NCBI GenBank assembly: GCA_025201345.1
Contig: JAIXMG010000003.1
Span: 496,001 to 560,000 of the forward strand
DNA length: 64,000 nt
Reading direction: 5' to 3'
From: Thamnidium elegans
Taxonomy: Eukaryota; Mucoromycota; Mucoromycetes; Mucorales; Mucoraceae
Numbering within the stretch: position 1 is the first letter of the stretch; the number at the start of each line of letters is the position of its first letter. The notes beneath the pieces were generated by a model. The model was not told where the DNA came from. It did not search any database and saw only the letters and a list, made by a program, of their open reading frames with translations. This document shows positions 18,233 to 30,249 of this stretch, in pieces. The position numbers were made by a program, and so were the translations under genes.

Positions 18233-19732
18233 ATGAATTCTAATCGTATAACAGAAGACGAAGTATTGTCACTTGTTATTAGGTACCGAATTTTTTTTTC
18301 TATTAAAAAAACAACTATTTTAACTGCTGTATAAAAAAAAATAGCCAACTTATTGCATATGGCTACTCTGCAGTCGCTCAAAGTGTGGCTGATGCGACAG
18401 GTGCTTCAACCGATATGATGCCTAGTGCCAGACTCTCTGAATTATTACAAATCGCTAAAGATAAAAGTAAAGAGAGAAAATAAATAGTGGTATACTGTAG
18501 ACTAAATAATCCCTAATAAACTTTTTTAGATGAAGAAGAAGATTCAGACGACGATTACTCTGGTAAAGATTTCGATCGTGAAGCACCAAGAGATGACATG
18601 GATGTACAAAGAAATGTCTCTGGTTTTGATGTTGAGTCTATGCGAAATGCCCGTAAGTGAAATTTCCTTTTCTGTTATTAAAAAAAACTAATAATAAGTA
18701 TAAAATGTAGAACCTAAAACAGCACCAGAATACAATCAATTATATTATACTCAACATAAAGGACCTTGTCGTACAGCTATATTCAGTTCAGACGGACGAT
18801 TTGCAGCAACAGGATCTCACGACTCTTCACTCAAGTTACTTGATGTCAACAAAATGAAGAACCGATCTGGAGACGCTGGCGACAAACCCGTTATCCGAAC
18901 ATTATACGATCATTTAGAACAAGTCAACGACCTTAGTTTTCATCCTAATGGACTTGTATTGGCAAGTTGTTCAAACGATCAAAGTATTAAATTATTTGAT
19001 TTATCAAAGACAGGAGTGAAGAGAGCTTTTAGATATTTACAAGATGCACAACCAGTCAATTCAATTTGTTTCCATCCGTCAGGAGATTTCTTGTTGGCTG
19101 GTACCAAAGATGCAGCAGTTAGAATTTACGATGTAAAGACACTTCAATGTTATACCAACTCAAGTAATGCGGATATGCATCGTGGTTCCATTTCGCAAAT
19201 TCGATATTCTAACACTGGTAAAATATTTGCGACATCGTCATTAGATGGCACAGTACGTATTTGGGACAGTATATCATCTCATTGTATTAAAGTATTGGAT
19301 GGAGCGCATGGTGGTACGGCAGTATCTAGTGTTAGATTTACCAATAATGAGAAATATTTAATGACGGCAGGGTTAGATTCGACAATCCGTTTATGGGATA
19401 TTTCAAGTGGGAAGGTTTTAATGGAATATAAGGGACATGAACAACGTGTACAAATGTTACAACCTACTTTTAATTATAATGAAGATTTTATTATGATTGG
19501 TGATGAGGCTTCAACTGATGTTGTTTGTTATGATACTCAAACAGGAACTCTTGCTAAAAGAATTCCAGGCCATAATAATTTAGTTAGATGTATTGCTGCA
19601 TCTCCTGTAGATAATGGTATTTTAACTTGCAGGTAAAAAATTAATCAATTGCTGTTATTCTATTTTATTTATTTATTTATTTATAGTGATGATTATCGTG
19701 CGCGTTATTTCAATGCACCCAACGATGCTTAG
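18233..19732 (+). CDS. CSTF1: Cleavage stimulation factor subunit 1 (CstF-50), WD40 protein
   Basis: Part of the CstF complex that helps cleave pre-mRNA 3' ends before polyadenylation in the nucleus. Five exons: 18233-18282, 18345-18466, 18530-18652, 18711-19632, 19687-19732. All introns are GT-AG, all phases agree, giving 420 aa. The N-terminal dimerisation segment reads ITEDEVLSLVIRQLIAYGYS and ASTDMMPSARLSELL. An acidic linker follows, then WD40 repeats from about residue 110 (CRTAIFSSDGRFAATGSHDS, VNDLSFHPNGLVLASCSND, VRFTNNEKYLMTAGLDSTI) to the C-terminal SDDYRARYF. Human CSTF1 is 431 aa, so it is full length. Nothing unusual. Confidence 0.92.
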
Positions 19733-20013
19733 TTTTATCCAAATTGATACAAATAAAAAAATATATAATTTGTTTGCTTAAAAAAAAAAGAAAAAAGAAA
19801 AAGAAAAAGTTCAAGTGGTTATTTATTCCAAGTTGGACACAATTTAAATCAAAGAAAGTAACCGAGGTGAATATGGTTACTGCAAGAAAGAAAAACACCC
19901 CTTTTTTTTATTGTTCAAATGGCAGTGTAACCGTTTATTTTATTTTTCAATTGTTTCATAAACAGTAACTTTCCCTTTTTTTTTTTTATAATTCTTTCTT
20001 TTTAATAGACATT

Positions 20014-20586
20014 ATGAACCAAATTCGTGAATATACAAGTCAGGATCAGCAAAGATTTAAACAATTCTATATTACAACTGAAAACGAAAAGAAACATGCT
20101 CGAGTATTAAATGGTTTGTACCAATCTCAAGGAACCAAAAGAACTTGGCAAGCAGGAATCGTAGGTATATTTGGAATTCATATAACTCAATGGCTCAAGA
20201 CTCCGTCTCTACCTTTACCTCTTATTCTTATTGAGCTTATGTTATGGACAGCTGGAGTAGGATTCTTCTGGTATAACTGGTTAAGTAGAGATTACAAAAA
20301 ACATGTACAACAATCGGTTGAACGTATCTCTACTGGTTTATTAGCCATTGCAAAGACAGAAAAGAGTAATAGTTGGGTAATGGAAAATAATAAAGGTGAA
20401 TTAATTGGAACAGTAGCTTTAAAGTATGAAAACGGTGAAGGAAAGATTGGGTACTTGACAGCAGAGAGAAAACAAGACTGCAAAGAGTTGGTTCAGAATG
20501 CGTTTAAGTTTGGTCGAGCAAACAAGATTCGAGTTATAAGCAAATGGCAAGAACGAGATTCAAAATGGTCCGAAAGTTGTATATAA
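20014..20586 (+). CDS. Membrane protein with a GNAT-like C-terminus
   Basis: Single-exon frame of 190 aa from ATG 20014. The N-terminus is polar and helical (QIREYTSQDQQRFKQFY), followed by two hydrophobic segments at about 48-60 and 66-90 (LPLILIELMLWTAGVGFFWY). The C-terminal part, SWVMENNKGELIGTVALKYE and KIGYLTAERKQDCKELVQNA, resembles the beta4-alpha3 region of GNAT N-acetyltransferases, as in NAT8-like membrane acetyltransferases. The end after KIRVISKWQERDSKW is short compared with full GNAT domains, so it may have lost part of the fold. Substrate unknown. The stop is only 115 bp before the next gene. Confidence 0.55.
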   Translation: MNQIREYTSQDQQRFKQFYITTENEKKHARVLNGLYQSQGTKRTWQAGIVGIFGIHITQWLKTPSLPLPLILIELMLWTAGVGFFWYNWLSRDYKKHVQQSVERISTGLLAIAKTEKSNSWVMENNKGELIGTVALKYENGEGKIGYLTAERKQDCKELVQNAFKFGRANKIRVISKWQERDSKWSESCI

Positions 20587-20701
20587 ACAAACTTAAAAAA
20601 CAGAAACAAATATATACCTTCTTTTAACAGAAAAAGAGAGAGAAAATAATAACCTTTTTCAATTACCTTTTTTTACTTTTTTTATTTCTATTAAAAAAAA
20701 T

Positions 20702-21781
20702 ATGAGTAGTAACTTTACTATTCGAACTTTAACAAAATCAATTGATAGTTACCCTATGCATGACTTGTTTTCTCCTACCGCTTTAGATCATGATCTTACA
20801 TATGTTGATAAGACTTATTATAACGCTGCAACATTAAACAATTCAAAAACTATTAATGAAAAGCAATCGAATAGTGTTCATGCGATTGTATTAAATAGAA
20901 CCATTAGTCTAGTGACTTCAATATCGCGTCTTGATCTGTAAATATTTATAAATATTTTTTACTATCCTTTAAATGCTTATTAATTACATATATATTATAG
21001 ACGTAACATTGGGCTCTTTGTTTTACCAACACAAGTATCGTTATTAACACGATTAACCCTATTAGATCTATCTCATAACAAATTAGTCAAATTACCATCT
21101 TCGTTGGACCAACTAAAACACTTGAACCATTTGAATATATCACATAATAGATTAACTCATTTACCGTCCAGTATTTATTCACTCTGTAAACTAACTCATC
21201 TCGACATGTCGTTTAATCCATTTACTCGAGTCTCCGCCAACTTAGCACGCTTAATCGACCTTAATCTATTAGACCTATCCAGCACAGACATCATTTTTAT
21301 TCCAGCGGAACTCCTAAGTCTTACCATGACAACCATCCGTTTTGAAAACTGTCTTAAACTAACTGAAGAACTTGACCAGACTTTACACCATAACCCACCT
21401 AGCTTACTCGAAAACTGTGCACGACAAATTATTCAACCTATTTTATTCGATCTTATTCAAGGTAAAAAAAAAAAAAAAAGTAAACAACAACAACAACAAC
21501 CCCGATTTCAACAACTACCAAAACATATGATTCATTACCTGTCAAGACCAAAAGCTTGTTCTACATGTGGTGGGCCTTATTTCAAGTCGTTTGTGTCGAG
21601 GTATCGCATTATACAAAGACAAGATGAGTCTTGGATACCAATAGAGTATAAACTTTGTTCGGCACACTGGAATAATGAAAAGGATAGGATTTTAACATTG
21701 TTCTCTGAAGCACCAGAAAGGTTTTTACCAACAACCACTGAACCTTGTCATTTGAAACTAGTTCCTTCTTCTTTACAATAA
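20702..21781 (+). CDS. Leucine-rich repeat protein with a C-terminal Cys motif
   Basis: Two exons, 20702-20937 and 21001-21781, with a 63-bp GT-AG intron; 338 aa. Five or six LRRs of the LxxLxLSxNxLxxLPxSL type run from about 85 to 215 (LTLLDLSHNKLVKLPSSLDQ and neighbours). Then follow a charged linker with a K run and a Q run (GKKKKKSKQQQQQ), and a final block ACSTCGGPYFKSFVSRYRII with two Cys and a late Cys/His pair (CSAHW). The LRR-then-CxxC layout recalls LRRC58-type proteins, whose role is poorly known. It probably acts as a cytoplasmic protein-binding scaffold; this is inference from LRRs. Confidence 0.7.
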
Positions 21782-21973
21782 ATATGTATATATTACTACG
21801 CATTAATTAACCTCATTTCAGCTTTAAAAATAAGCAGCTATACCTTGAATGAAGGAGTAAGAATATATAAACTTTTTCGTATTGTAAAATATACGCATAA
21901 TTCTTATCTATATAAAGTAAGTCTCCAAAGATTAAAACTTCTGCTAAATACAGTCACGTGTAATAAATGAGTA

Positions 21974-22019
21974 CTTTCTTAGGGACCATGGTGGGCGTCC
22001 ATAGGGATAGTGAGGATCG
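21974..22019 (+). repeat. 46-bp repeat shared with the Helitron left end at 44545
   Basis: CTTTCTTAGGGACCATGGTG ... GATAGTGAGGATCG matches 44545-44590 at 43 of 46 positions; the three differences are all transitions. It probably marks another Helitron end, but the sequence after it diverges. Confidence 0.6.
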
Positions 22020-22084
22020 TCCGTAAGAGTTTGTCACACCACCACTGTCTAAAAGAAAAAAAAATCAGACAGTCATTGATCAAA

Positions 22085-23790
22085 GTTTATGAATGATTTT
22101 TTATACTGTATGTAGGCGGGTGGAAAAGAAAAAGTTAGTTACGATATTAATAATGCTATTAGATATACCGAATTGGAGGAGGGTTTTTGTGAGGTAGTCG
22201 GGATGGACCCTCTCGTAAACGTTTTGTTCGCCAAGACCAAGACCGATGGTGGTGAATTGGTTGTGTTGTGCATGGAGCTGAGCTAATTGAACAAGGCGAT
22301 CATGTTCGCCTATAAAGGGATTAGGCATGAGTCCCATTTGACTGAGACGAATACGAGATGAGAATATTTCTATCAGACAGATGTTGATAAGCCGGGTGAA
22401 TATTTTACATCTGTATCGATGAGGGCGATGGTGCGCCAGTTAACAAAAGAAAGAAAGTTACCTTTTTTCGGAAGGAGTGTCATGCAACTATTATGCTGGC
22501 TGGGAGGAAAGATGGAGCTTATTAGAGCATCATTGAAGACTTGTAGATCAAGTGGTTCGATGAGGTGAAGATGGAATAATAGTTTATGGATGGAGGTATG
22601 GTACGCCGTCTATTCCAGGCGAGCTGTGTTCAGATCGACCTTAAATGGTATTATATAAATATGAAATGGTAAAAGGGTCAGTAAGATTACTTATTTAATG
22701 TGTGGTTATCTTGTCCGTGCCAGGGATAGTAACGAATAAGAATTGTATTGATTCATTGTTGACGGGTTCAGATGCGAATAGGTTTTTGTAGAAACTTGTA
22801 GCAGCCGAAGCTAATGTGGTGGGAGTGTTGTAGAGGAGTGACAGATCATCAGGATGTTGTAAGGAAGGTATAAAGCGCTGGGATTGATCCTGTTGGACGG
22901 TAAGTTTGAGGTAACCAGCAGATTTTTCGCCAGTGTCGGGAAGATTTAAGGAATTCATTTTGTGCAATTTCGTTTTGTAATAAACCTATTTGTTTTTCAA
23001 CGACACGTAGTCTGGCCTGCGGGTGTGAGAAGGCATTCTCGTTTTTTATGTAATGTTTCAGTTGTTTATGTCGCTAGTCAGCTGCATGATGGCTAAAAGA
23101 GCGCATCAATCGTTTGATTTCTAGTTTTAAGGTCTTCTAATAGTTGTTGAGTTGTTGGTGATATACACCAAGGTAAGGGTAATAGGATGGAGAGAAGGTG
23201 ATGGTGTGGGGGAGCGAAGAAAGTAGGATTGAATTGTGTCGGGTCCATATAGGTTCATGTGTTGGTTATAAAATTTATCTATGCTATCCTTGAAAGCTTT
23301 TATAAAGAATTTGTTGGATGCAAGATTAGGATTACATTTCCAAAGGCTGGGACCGTGACGATCAGAGCTAAAACGGAATGTAGTAGATAAAAGTGCGTGA
23401 TCTGTCCAATTGGATTGATGAATTCAATTTTGGAAGATGAGAAGGAAGAAAAGGGGGCGGTGAGCTAAACAGGTAGTCAATAGTAGAGGAAGAGGTACCA
23501 CAACGAAGAGTGGCTAGAGGGTGATCTAAAAAAAGGTAGGTGCATTCGACGAACTCACAACCTAGTAGAGAGTGTCAATTCGTTTGACCATCAATAGAAG
23601 AAGGATAAGAACTATTATTAGCGTTATTAGTGGGCAGACGAATACGAGAAAAGTTGTAATTGAAGTCTCCGGTGATAAGAAATGATGGTGAAGATGGGGT
23701 TGTTTCTGAGTCAGTAGGCTGAGTAGTGATTTAGATAGTCGCCGATATAGTTACAGGTAGTTGACGAAGACAAATCTATATTGGCAAGTT
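22085..23790 (-). pseudogene. Dead non-LTR retrotransposon (LINE) with endonuclease and RT remnants
   Basis: On the minus strand the order is: an APE-type endonuclease part near 23690-23460 (GDFNYNFSRIRLP, a TGA inside, then TIDYLFSSP), a linker at 22967-22695 (EKSAGYLKLTVQQDQSQRFI), the start of the reverse transcriptase near 22630 (SSPGIDGVPYLHP), LLPKKGNFLSFVNWRTIALI near 22490, and GLGLGEQNVYERVHPDYL near 22220. In working LINE RTs this last motif reads LDxEKAYDRV; here the catalytic Asp is Gly. Several stops and frameshifts separate the blocks and the 3' half of RT is missing. Target: none now. Confidence 0.75.
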
Positions 23791-24189
23791 GAAAATTACA
23801 AAAAAAAAAATACCAAAGATATTGAAACTAACATTTTAGTTGCTAAAATAGCGAATCTTGAAACTTATAAAGTACATTTATCTTATCTTCTAGAACATCT
23901 GCCTCACTTATTGCAATTTTACAGCCAATAATCTGTCCTTTTATCTTTTACGATTATCAAGGTCATCTGCGAGCGAATGCGGAGATAGCTAACATCATAT
24001 AAAACGGTAGTAGAAAACAAAAATCCTACAAAAAGAAAGAACACTAGAAAGAATAGAATGGAAAGGCTGAAAAAGAAGAAAGTGGAAGGTGAGAAAAAGA
24101 AAGAAAATGACAAGAGCAAGCAAGAGAAGTAATGGCAGGCTTGTATGGAGCAATATATATATATATGATTTTCAGATTGGCTAATACTA

Positions 24190-24624
24190 TTGTTTTTAAA
24201 AAATATATAGTCAAAAATGGAGACCCAATAAATTTGTAAATATTCCACTTGTCTCTCTTGTCTTTTTCGACGATGGAATGATGCATAAGGACGCCGTTAG
24301 GATGAGGAAGAGGTTAACTGGAGTCACCAACGTATTGTAAAAAGAATTAATTTGTCGACAAAAACATCTAGATGCAATTGTTAATATCGATGAATTCGGA
24401 ACTTCCGTAGTAAGTATAATTTAGTTGTATTTATTACAGACTTGTAACATTAATGTCCAGGTGTGTACTGTATGTAAATCAATCACACAATTTTTTCCGC
24501 TGGCCGTAAAGATCTCTATGTTAGAAAAAAACTTTAATAATTGTAACAGCAAACAAAACAAACAAACATTACATAATTTAAAAATAAGGGATTACTGTTG
24601 GTGCCACTTTTTCTTTCCAAAGTG
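24190..24624 (+). pseudogene. Fanzor/TnpB-like (RuvC nuclease) C-terminal remnant
   Basis: Exon-like frame: KWRPNKFVNIPLVSLVFFDD, GMMHKDAVRMRKRLTGVTNV, one stop, then KELICRQKHLDAIVNIDEFG and TSV before a GTAAGT at about 24412. A 30-bp candidate intron is followed by a frame with CNINVQVCTVCKS to 24624. The blocks FGxGxxxKDxVxxxxxxTGV and VxIDEFxTS followed by CxxC pairs are what I recall from Fanzor proteins of Mucoromycota, the eukaryotic relatives of IS607/IS200-family TnpB. The last RuvC Asp motif (RDxNA) is not recognisable, so it is dead. Guide-RNA end not identified. Confidence 0.4.
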
Positions 24625-26211
24625 AATATGATGCCCTTAACCTTGTGACCTACTAAACTTATTTGGGATGTATTCATTTTATTGGCAGAATTTTTTTTTT
24701 TTTAAGAAAAAAGTATGGTTCTATGAACAATAAGCACATATACATATGTAAAAATGATTAATTAACTTATAGTTTGAGAACATATAAAACACTGTCAGCT
24801 AATTAAATAGTCCCCTTTTGACCATCTTTTTTCATTTTACCAATGAATTTATATATAAGTAAGTATATTTTATATGATATATGCAGCAACATATTTTAAA
24901 GGAGCTTATGCCTCATTTTCCTTCATTTATTATTCTGTGTTTTTTATTTTCATATTCGTACGAACGGATATAGTTCTTCTTAGAGCATATAAGAACCCCT
25001 CTCGTTAAAAATGCTTCCATCTGACTATAATTTTGTAATAAAGGTACGAGGAAATCAATGCACCATACTTTCTTAACACGTGAATTAACGTTAATTTATT
25101 CGAAGCGCCAGAAACACACATGAGTATTTCAAAACCAATTCTTTAGATAGCTGTAGCCCTAGCGCTCATTTTTATTTCTGCAATACCGCAAATTCTCACG
25201 TAACACTAGCAAGGACAGGTTTTTATAACGATATTAGCGTCACGAACACGTCGCTAAAATTAGTTCCATATGATATAAAGATAAGATTAGATGACATAAA
25301 ACAGGCGACAAAGGATAGATAGATATTTTATCACACAAGGTGTATTTTTAGAGAATGAGTGAAGAAAAGAGGAAGAAATTTGGCTCACAGAAAGGGTCAG
25401 CATTAATACCAATGATTATAATTATAATGTTGATATGAATACCATTTCGATCAACAACGATGATATCAGTTAGTAGGTAAACAGCGGAGACAGGTCCCAG
25501 CACAATAACTACTACTACTGTGACAGCCGATCAACTCTCGACTGAGACATCAAATAGTTAATGAAAATAATGAAAATGTGCTCTTCTTTTACAATTTGGT
25601 AAGGCTGCTAGGTTCAACTCGAAAATTAGAAATTTATCAACAAAAATGTGAAGAAGCATTCTCTTTCTATTGGAAGCATGCATTTACTTAACGTTGTTTG
25701 GAGATATTGCACTCCACCAATATTCAGCGTGAGGTAAATGAGTTTGAACAAGGATCTTAGACAAAAAATATTATGGGAAAAAGGATCGATATGATGTTGA
25801 CTGGTAAAATAATTAATGAAGTTGAATTACCTTTTAATGAGATTAAACCAATATGTGTTTATGAATACATTGAAGAAATATAGTTTAATAAAAACGTCAG
25901 AAGTAGAAAGTTTCTATTATATCAAAGTAGACTTATACATACTCTCAAGACATATAAGTGCACCCAATAATTAAACGCCAATAAGTGACTTAGGTTATAT
26001 ATCTAATATATGAAAGAAAAAGAAGGGGTAGGATACATAATAAAAGAGTGGCTCAGAGAGAGTATGTGTCACAAACATGGAAAAGTCGGAGGTAAGTATC
26101 AGCTGGGATTGTATTAAGGAGGGAAGAAACAACTTAATTTTTTTTAATTTGCTTTTTTTTCCCTTCTTTTTTTTTTTCGGGTACCCCAAAAAAAAAATAT
26201 TATTATATAGT
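24625..26211. other. Intergenic without recognisable genes
   Basis: AT-rich. A stretch near 25560-25720 reads LVRLLGSTRKLEIYQQKCEE on the plus strand but is broken by stops; it may be a relic of a repetitive protein. The promoter of the Zn2Cys6 gene must lie in the last part. Two weak stop-containing frames elsewhere look accidental. Confidence 0.4.
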
Positions 26212-27568
26212 ATGTATTTTGATTCTACTACACAAAAGCAAGTTAGACCATTTGTGTATATTCAATATCCAAATAACAATAACAATAATGAACAGCTAAA
26301 TATACGTCAAAGAATACCTTCTAGTGGTTCCTCTTCCTCTTCTACATCATCAGTTCTATCCACTCAACCACAACCAACTGATCAAACAGAAAAAGAAGTA
26401 GAAAAACCCAAAAAAAAGAAGAGACAACATATTGGATACGCTTGTGATAAATGTAGAGAGAGAAGAGTAGGATGTGATCGAGGAAAACCTATTTGTGGAC
26501 AATGTAAAGATAGATATCAATGTCAATACAGTAATCATACACTTCGTTTAGATAATGTTTCTATGCGTCAAAGGTTAGACGAATTAGAAGGTCAAGTTGG
26601 CTGGCTGACTTCGTTTGCTGCCAGCCTTGAGCGAGATTATCGGACGTCGATACCTCGAATCAACACACACGTGCAAGTATCCAGTTCAAGCGCTGTAACA
26701 CAACCACAGCCGCAACCTGAACCTGAGCTAAAATTACAGGAACAACTATACGATCAATCTATTGTCGATTGGGCTATTGGTAAAGGTTGGCCTATTATTG
26801 AAAACAATGATGGTTGGAAGACAATATTTACATCAATAAAAAGCTTTGAAGGTTTAAGTGAGTTTAAGGAAACTTTACAATCTACCATGGATGCAATGTA
26901 TAAAGAAAAAGGAATGCCATTGTATAGACAACCTACTACTCAAATAACACCAAATCTTATTACTGTAATTAAACCAGCGATACCAACTTTAGCTATCACT
27001 GACAATAAACAAGAACATACTTTTACATTATTTGAAAGTTTAAATAGATATGCATCTAGTAGAAACAACCATTTTAATACAAACAATGATGACCGATATC
27101 TTGAAACAGATGTAATGACACGATTAATACACCAACACCATAAATGTGGTTTTCCCATCTTGGTCAGTCCGTCTCGTTTTGAGAACCATTATAAACAAGG
27201 ACAATTGAAATCACTTGTATTATCATCAGTGTTTTCACATTCTGTGCCACATTGTTGCATCTATCACCCTCAACTTACGCAAATACAAGATTTTCGTGAA
27301 CTAGGAAACAAATTTTATGATCATTCACACGATTTACTTGGTATAGATGAACCTGCTAATCTATCCAATATTCATCAACGTACACTGTTAATTACATATG
27401 ATTTGGATTTAGGAAGAGTAAGAAGAGCTTTCTTACATATTGGTATTGCTATACGTATGTGTTTCATGTTAAATCTTCATCGTCCTGAAGGTTATATTAA
27501 TTGTAAAACACCTTTTGAACGTGAACAATCAAAAAGAATATTTTGGACTGTTTGGTTTTATGATAATA

Positions 27569-27609
<41 letters not shown>

Positions 27610-28639
27610 ATATAAATTATTATTAATGATATATAACGTTTAGGTATCACATTTGTTTCATGATCAATTGGCTACGATTAAACTAGATCAAATATTGATT
27701 GAGCTACCTACACCTTTACCAGAATTTAATCGTGTTGAAATGGACCAAACAATGTTTGCTATTAGTTTAATTCAAGTACGAAAATTATCAGCTGCTATAT
27801 CCGAGGGTTCGCGAAAGATGGAACCACGAGGGTTAGTCGATCGATTCCGCGTAAAATTATCCAGATTTTACCATGATTTACCTACTCATTTACAATTTGG
27901 AAAGAATAGAAATAATCAAATTTTACCTCCCAATACTTCTATTTGGAGTAGAAGAAATTATTTCTGTATTCTATTAGATTATTGTTTATGTTGGATTACA
28001 TTATATAGATCACTCTTACCTTCTGCAAAGGTTGAAAGATCTTTAACTGCAAGTGAAACAGAAGCAATTTTACATACTTCTCAAGCATCCATTGCCATAA
28101 TTCAATTATTTCAAAATTGGTTTCAATCTTCTGTACAATCGGATGAAGGATTTGATTGCTTTTTTAGACCTTATCTGTATCATTTTATGAGTGCAAAACA
28201 TGTATTTAGCGTAAGTATATATATATATATATATATTATATTTAATGCATGTATTAAAACAAAAACAAAAATGTAGGCGAATATTTCTCAATATGGTAGG
28301 TCGCCCGCATTAGTATGCGTGAGTCGGGCTTATATGATCTTATTATTACAACTATATCAAACAACACCCACCCGAAGATCTTTTGATGAAAGCCAATTAG
28401 AAAAGGATATCATACAATTCTTAAATTTATATCAAATTGAAACAAATGAAATCGCCTACCAATCCACAACGGATGAAGCTTTATTAGATGACCCTAATTC
28501 GGATGGTGGCTGGAGTATCTTTTCTACTGCCCTTAGTAATCAATACGAAAGCGATGATATTGGTTCAAGATCTTCAAATTCTTCCATCATGAGTGATCAA
28601 CATTATGCGCAAACTGAACTGGATTTAGAATACTTTTAA
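26212..28639 (+). CDS. Zn2Cys6 fungal-type transcription factor
   Basis: Exons 26212-27570, 27644-28210, 28277-28639; all phases 0; 762 aa. A frame-extended start at 26077 would add 45 Phe-rich residues encoded by T runs, so the ATG at 26212 (MYFDSTTQKQ) is preferred. After a Ser/Gln-rich region and a basic KPKKKKRQH, the Zn2Cys6 binuclear cluster CDKCRERRVGCDRGKPICGQ then CKDRYQC lies at about 84-110; the last Cys spacing is 5 residues rather than the usual 6. A short coiled coil follows (MRQRLDELEGQVGWL). The fungal-specific regulatory domain spans about 330-600, with RAFLHIGIAIRMCFMLNLHR. Likely a nuclear DNA-binding regulator; targets unknown. Intron 1 carries a (GA)n microsatellite right after the donor. 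Confidence 0.88.
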
Positions 28640-28710
28640 GTTGTGAAACTCTATTACGGTGAGACAAATTTTCTATTTTGTAATATATTTAAAAATACAA
28701 AAAATCATAC

Positions 28711-28790
28711 CCACCCACACACACACACATATATATATATACACACACACACACCACACACACACACACACACCGCACACACACACACAC

Positions 28791-28821
<31 letters not shown>
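28711..28821. repeat. Compound (AC)n microsatellite
   Basis: About 110 bp of AC/CA repeats broken by ATATATATAT and two CACCGCAC interruptions, just after the regulator's stop codon. Confidence 0.95.
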
Positions 28822-28823
<2 letters not shown>

Positions 28824-29110
28824 TTATTTTCTTGTTATTTAAACTCAAGTAACTTAATAAACTTTTTTTTTTTATGTAATACAGTACAATAAATGATTTC
28901 GTAATAAGAAAAAAAAAAAACGGAACTTTAAAAACAGAACCTTGTTGGTGTCAGTAATACTTGACATGTCAAATTAAACATTTTACAATAATCAAAAACC
29001 CTTGGCAGTCCTAGACCCATATTTTAAATATATTTTTTTAATTTTTTTACGAGTATATTTCTCTTTTTTTTTTTGAATTTCTGGATTTTTATTTTATTTA
29101 CATTTAAACC
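28822..29110. other. Upstream region of the thaumatin-like gene
   Basis: A/T-rich with A and T runs; it must hold the promoter, but I see no defined motif. Confidence 0.4.
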
Positions 29111-29806
29111 ATGTATTTTACTTTGCCTTTAGCTACGATCACTTGCACTTTAGTTGCAATTGCTTCTGCAACAAAATCTATCACTGTTATGAACAATTGC
29201 GGTGCTGTAATTACTGTAGGTGTATTAACCAATGGTGATGGTAGCGGTTCACCCGAAATGAGTTTTGATCTCACGACTGGCGCTAGTAATAGCTTTAGTA
29301 AACCTGATTCTTGGGGAGGACGCGTTTGGGGAAGGTACCTTTGCTCGGGTTCAGCTGGTTCGGATACACATCGCTGTGGAGTACCTGGTGCAACAAATCC
29401 TGCAAGTTTAGCTGAGTTTTTTTTTCATGGTGTTGGTGGTAAAGACTTTTATGATATTAGTTTGGTAGATGGATATAACATACCTATGACAATTACTCCT
29501 GATGGTGGTACCCCTCCTAGTGGATATAGCTGTGGGTCTCCCAAGTGTCATATTGCTTCTTGTCCTCCAGAGTTTGCTGTCAAGGATTCAACTGGAAATG
29601 TTATTTCCTGTCAAAGTGATTGCTCAAAGACTGGTTCACCAGAACATTGTTGTGTAGGAGAATATAATAGTCCGGAGGTTTGTAAAGCTAGTGAAAATTC
29701 TGCTGCCATTAAAGAAGTTTGCCCTGATGCTTATAGTTTCGCTTACGATGATCAAGATTCCACATACGAGTGCGCTGCTGAAAGTTTTACTGTTCATTTT
29801 TGTTAA
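29111..29806 (+). CDS. Thaumatin-like secreted protein
   Basis: Single exon, 231 aa. An N-terminal signal peptide (MYFTLPLATITCTLVAIASA) should direct secretion. The mature protein begins TKSITVMNNCG, typical of thaumatin-like proteins, with SWGGRVWGRYLCSG and the CGSPKC, CPPEF and HCCVGEY blocks. I count 14 Cys in the mature part against 16 in plant thaumatins, so at most seven disulfides. Family members bind or cleave beta-glucans; the catalytic acidic set was not verified. It probably acts at the cell wall or outside the cell. TATATA-rich DNA follows the stop. Confidence 0.88.
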   Translation: MYFTLPLATITCTLVAIASATKSITVMNNCGAVITVGVLTNGDGSGSPEMSFDLTTGASNSFSKPDSWGGRVWGRYLCSGSAGSDTHRCGVPGATNPASLAEFFFHGVGGKDFYDISLVDGYNIPMTITPDGGTPPSGYSCGSPKCHIASCPPEFAVKDSTGNVISCQSDCSKTGSPEHCCVGEYNSPEVCKASENSAAIKEVCPDAYSFAYDDQDSTYECAAESFTVHFC

Positions 29807-29848
29807 GATATTTGTATATATATATATATATATATTTGTACATGCATA

Positions 29849-29886
<38 letters not shown>

Positions 29887-30072
29887 GAAAATAAATAAAT
29901 TGTAATATAGGTGTATTAAAAACCCTTGTAATCAAAGAAACAAAAGGAAAAACGGGTTTTTTGGTTTTACATTAAAGAGCTATCAGCGAATAACTAAAGT
30001 TGATTTAGGTTTTTCAAAGTAAAGGCTTTATACAGTGATATACACATCTTCCAGGACAATGTAAATAATCCA

Positions 30073-30119
<47 letters not shown>

Positions 30120-30249
30120 AAGAAAAAAGAATCGTGTTTGCATATATTTACAGCCAAGATGTACTTTCGTTAAGAAGCTTACTTTTTTAAAATATATCCA
30201 ATAATATAGTTACGTCTTCTTTATTAGTTCGGAAAATAACCTATTTTTT
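29807..30249. other. Intergenic between convergent genes, T44 run
   Basis: Contains (TA)n tracts and a T homopolymer of about 44 at 30075-30118. Shared 3' region of the thaumatin-like and GH16 genes. No gene seen. Confidence 0.6.

Noticed and set aside
26077..26211. 45-residue extension of the Zn2Cys6 regulator from an upstream ATG
   Set aside because: The added stretch is a Phe-run coded by T tracts; the ATG at 26212 gives a normal start, though the upstream one cannot be fully excluded.
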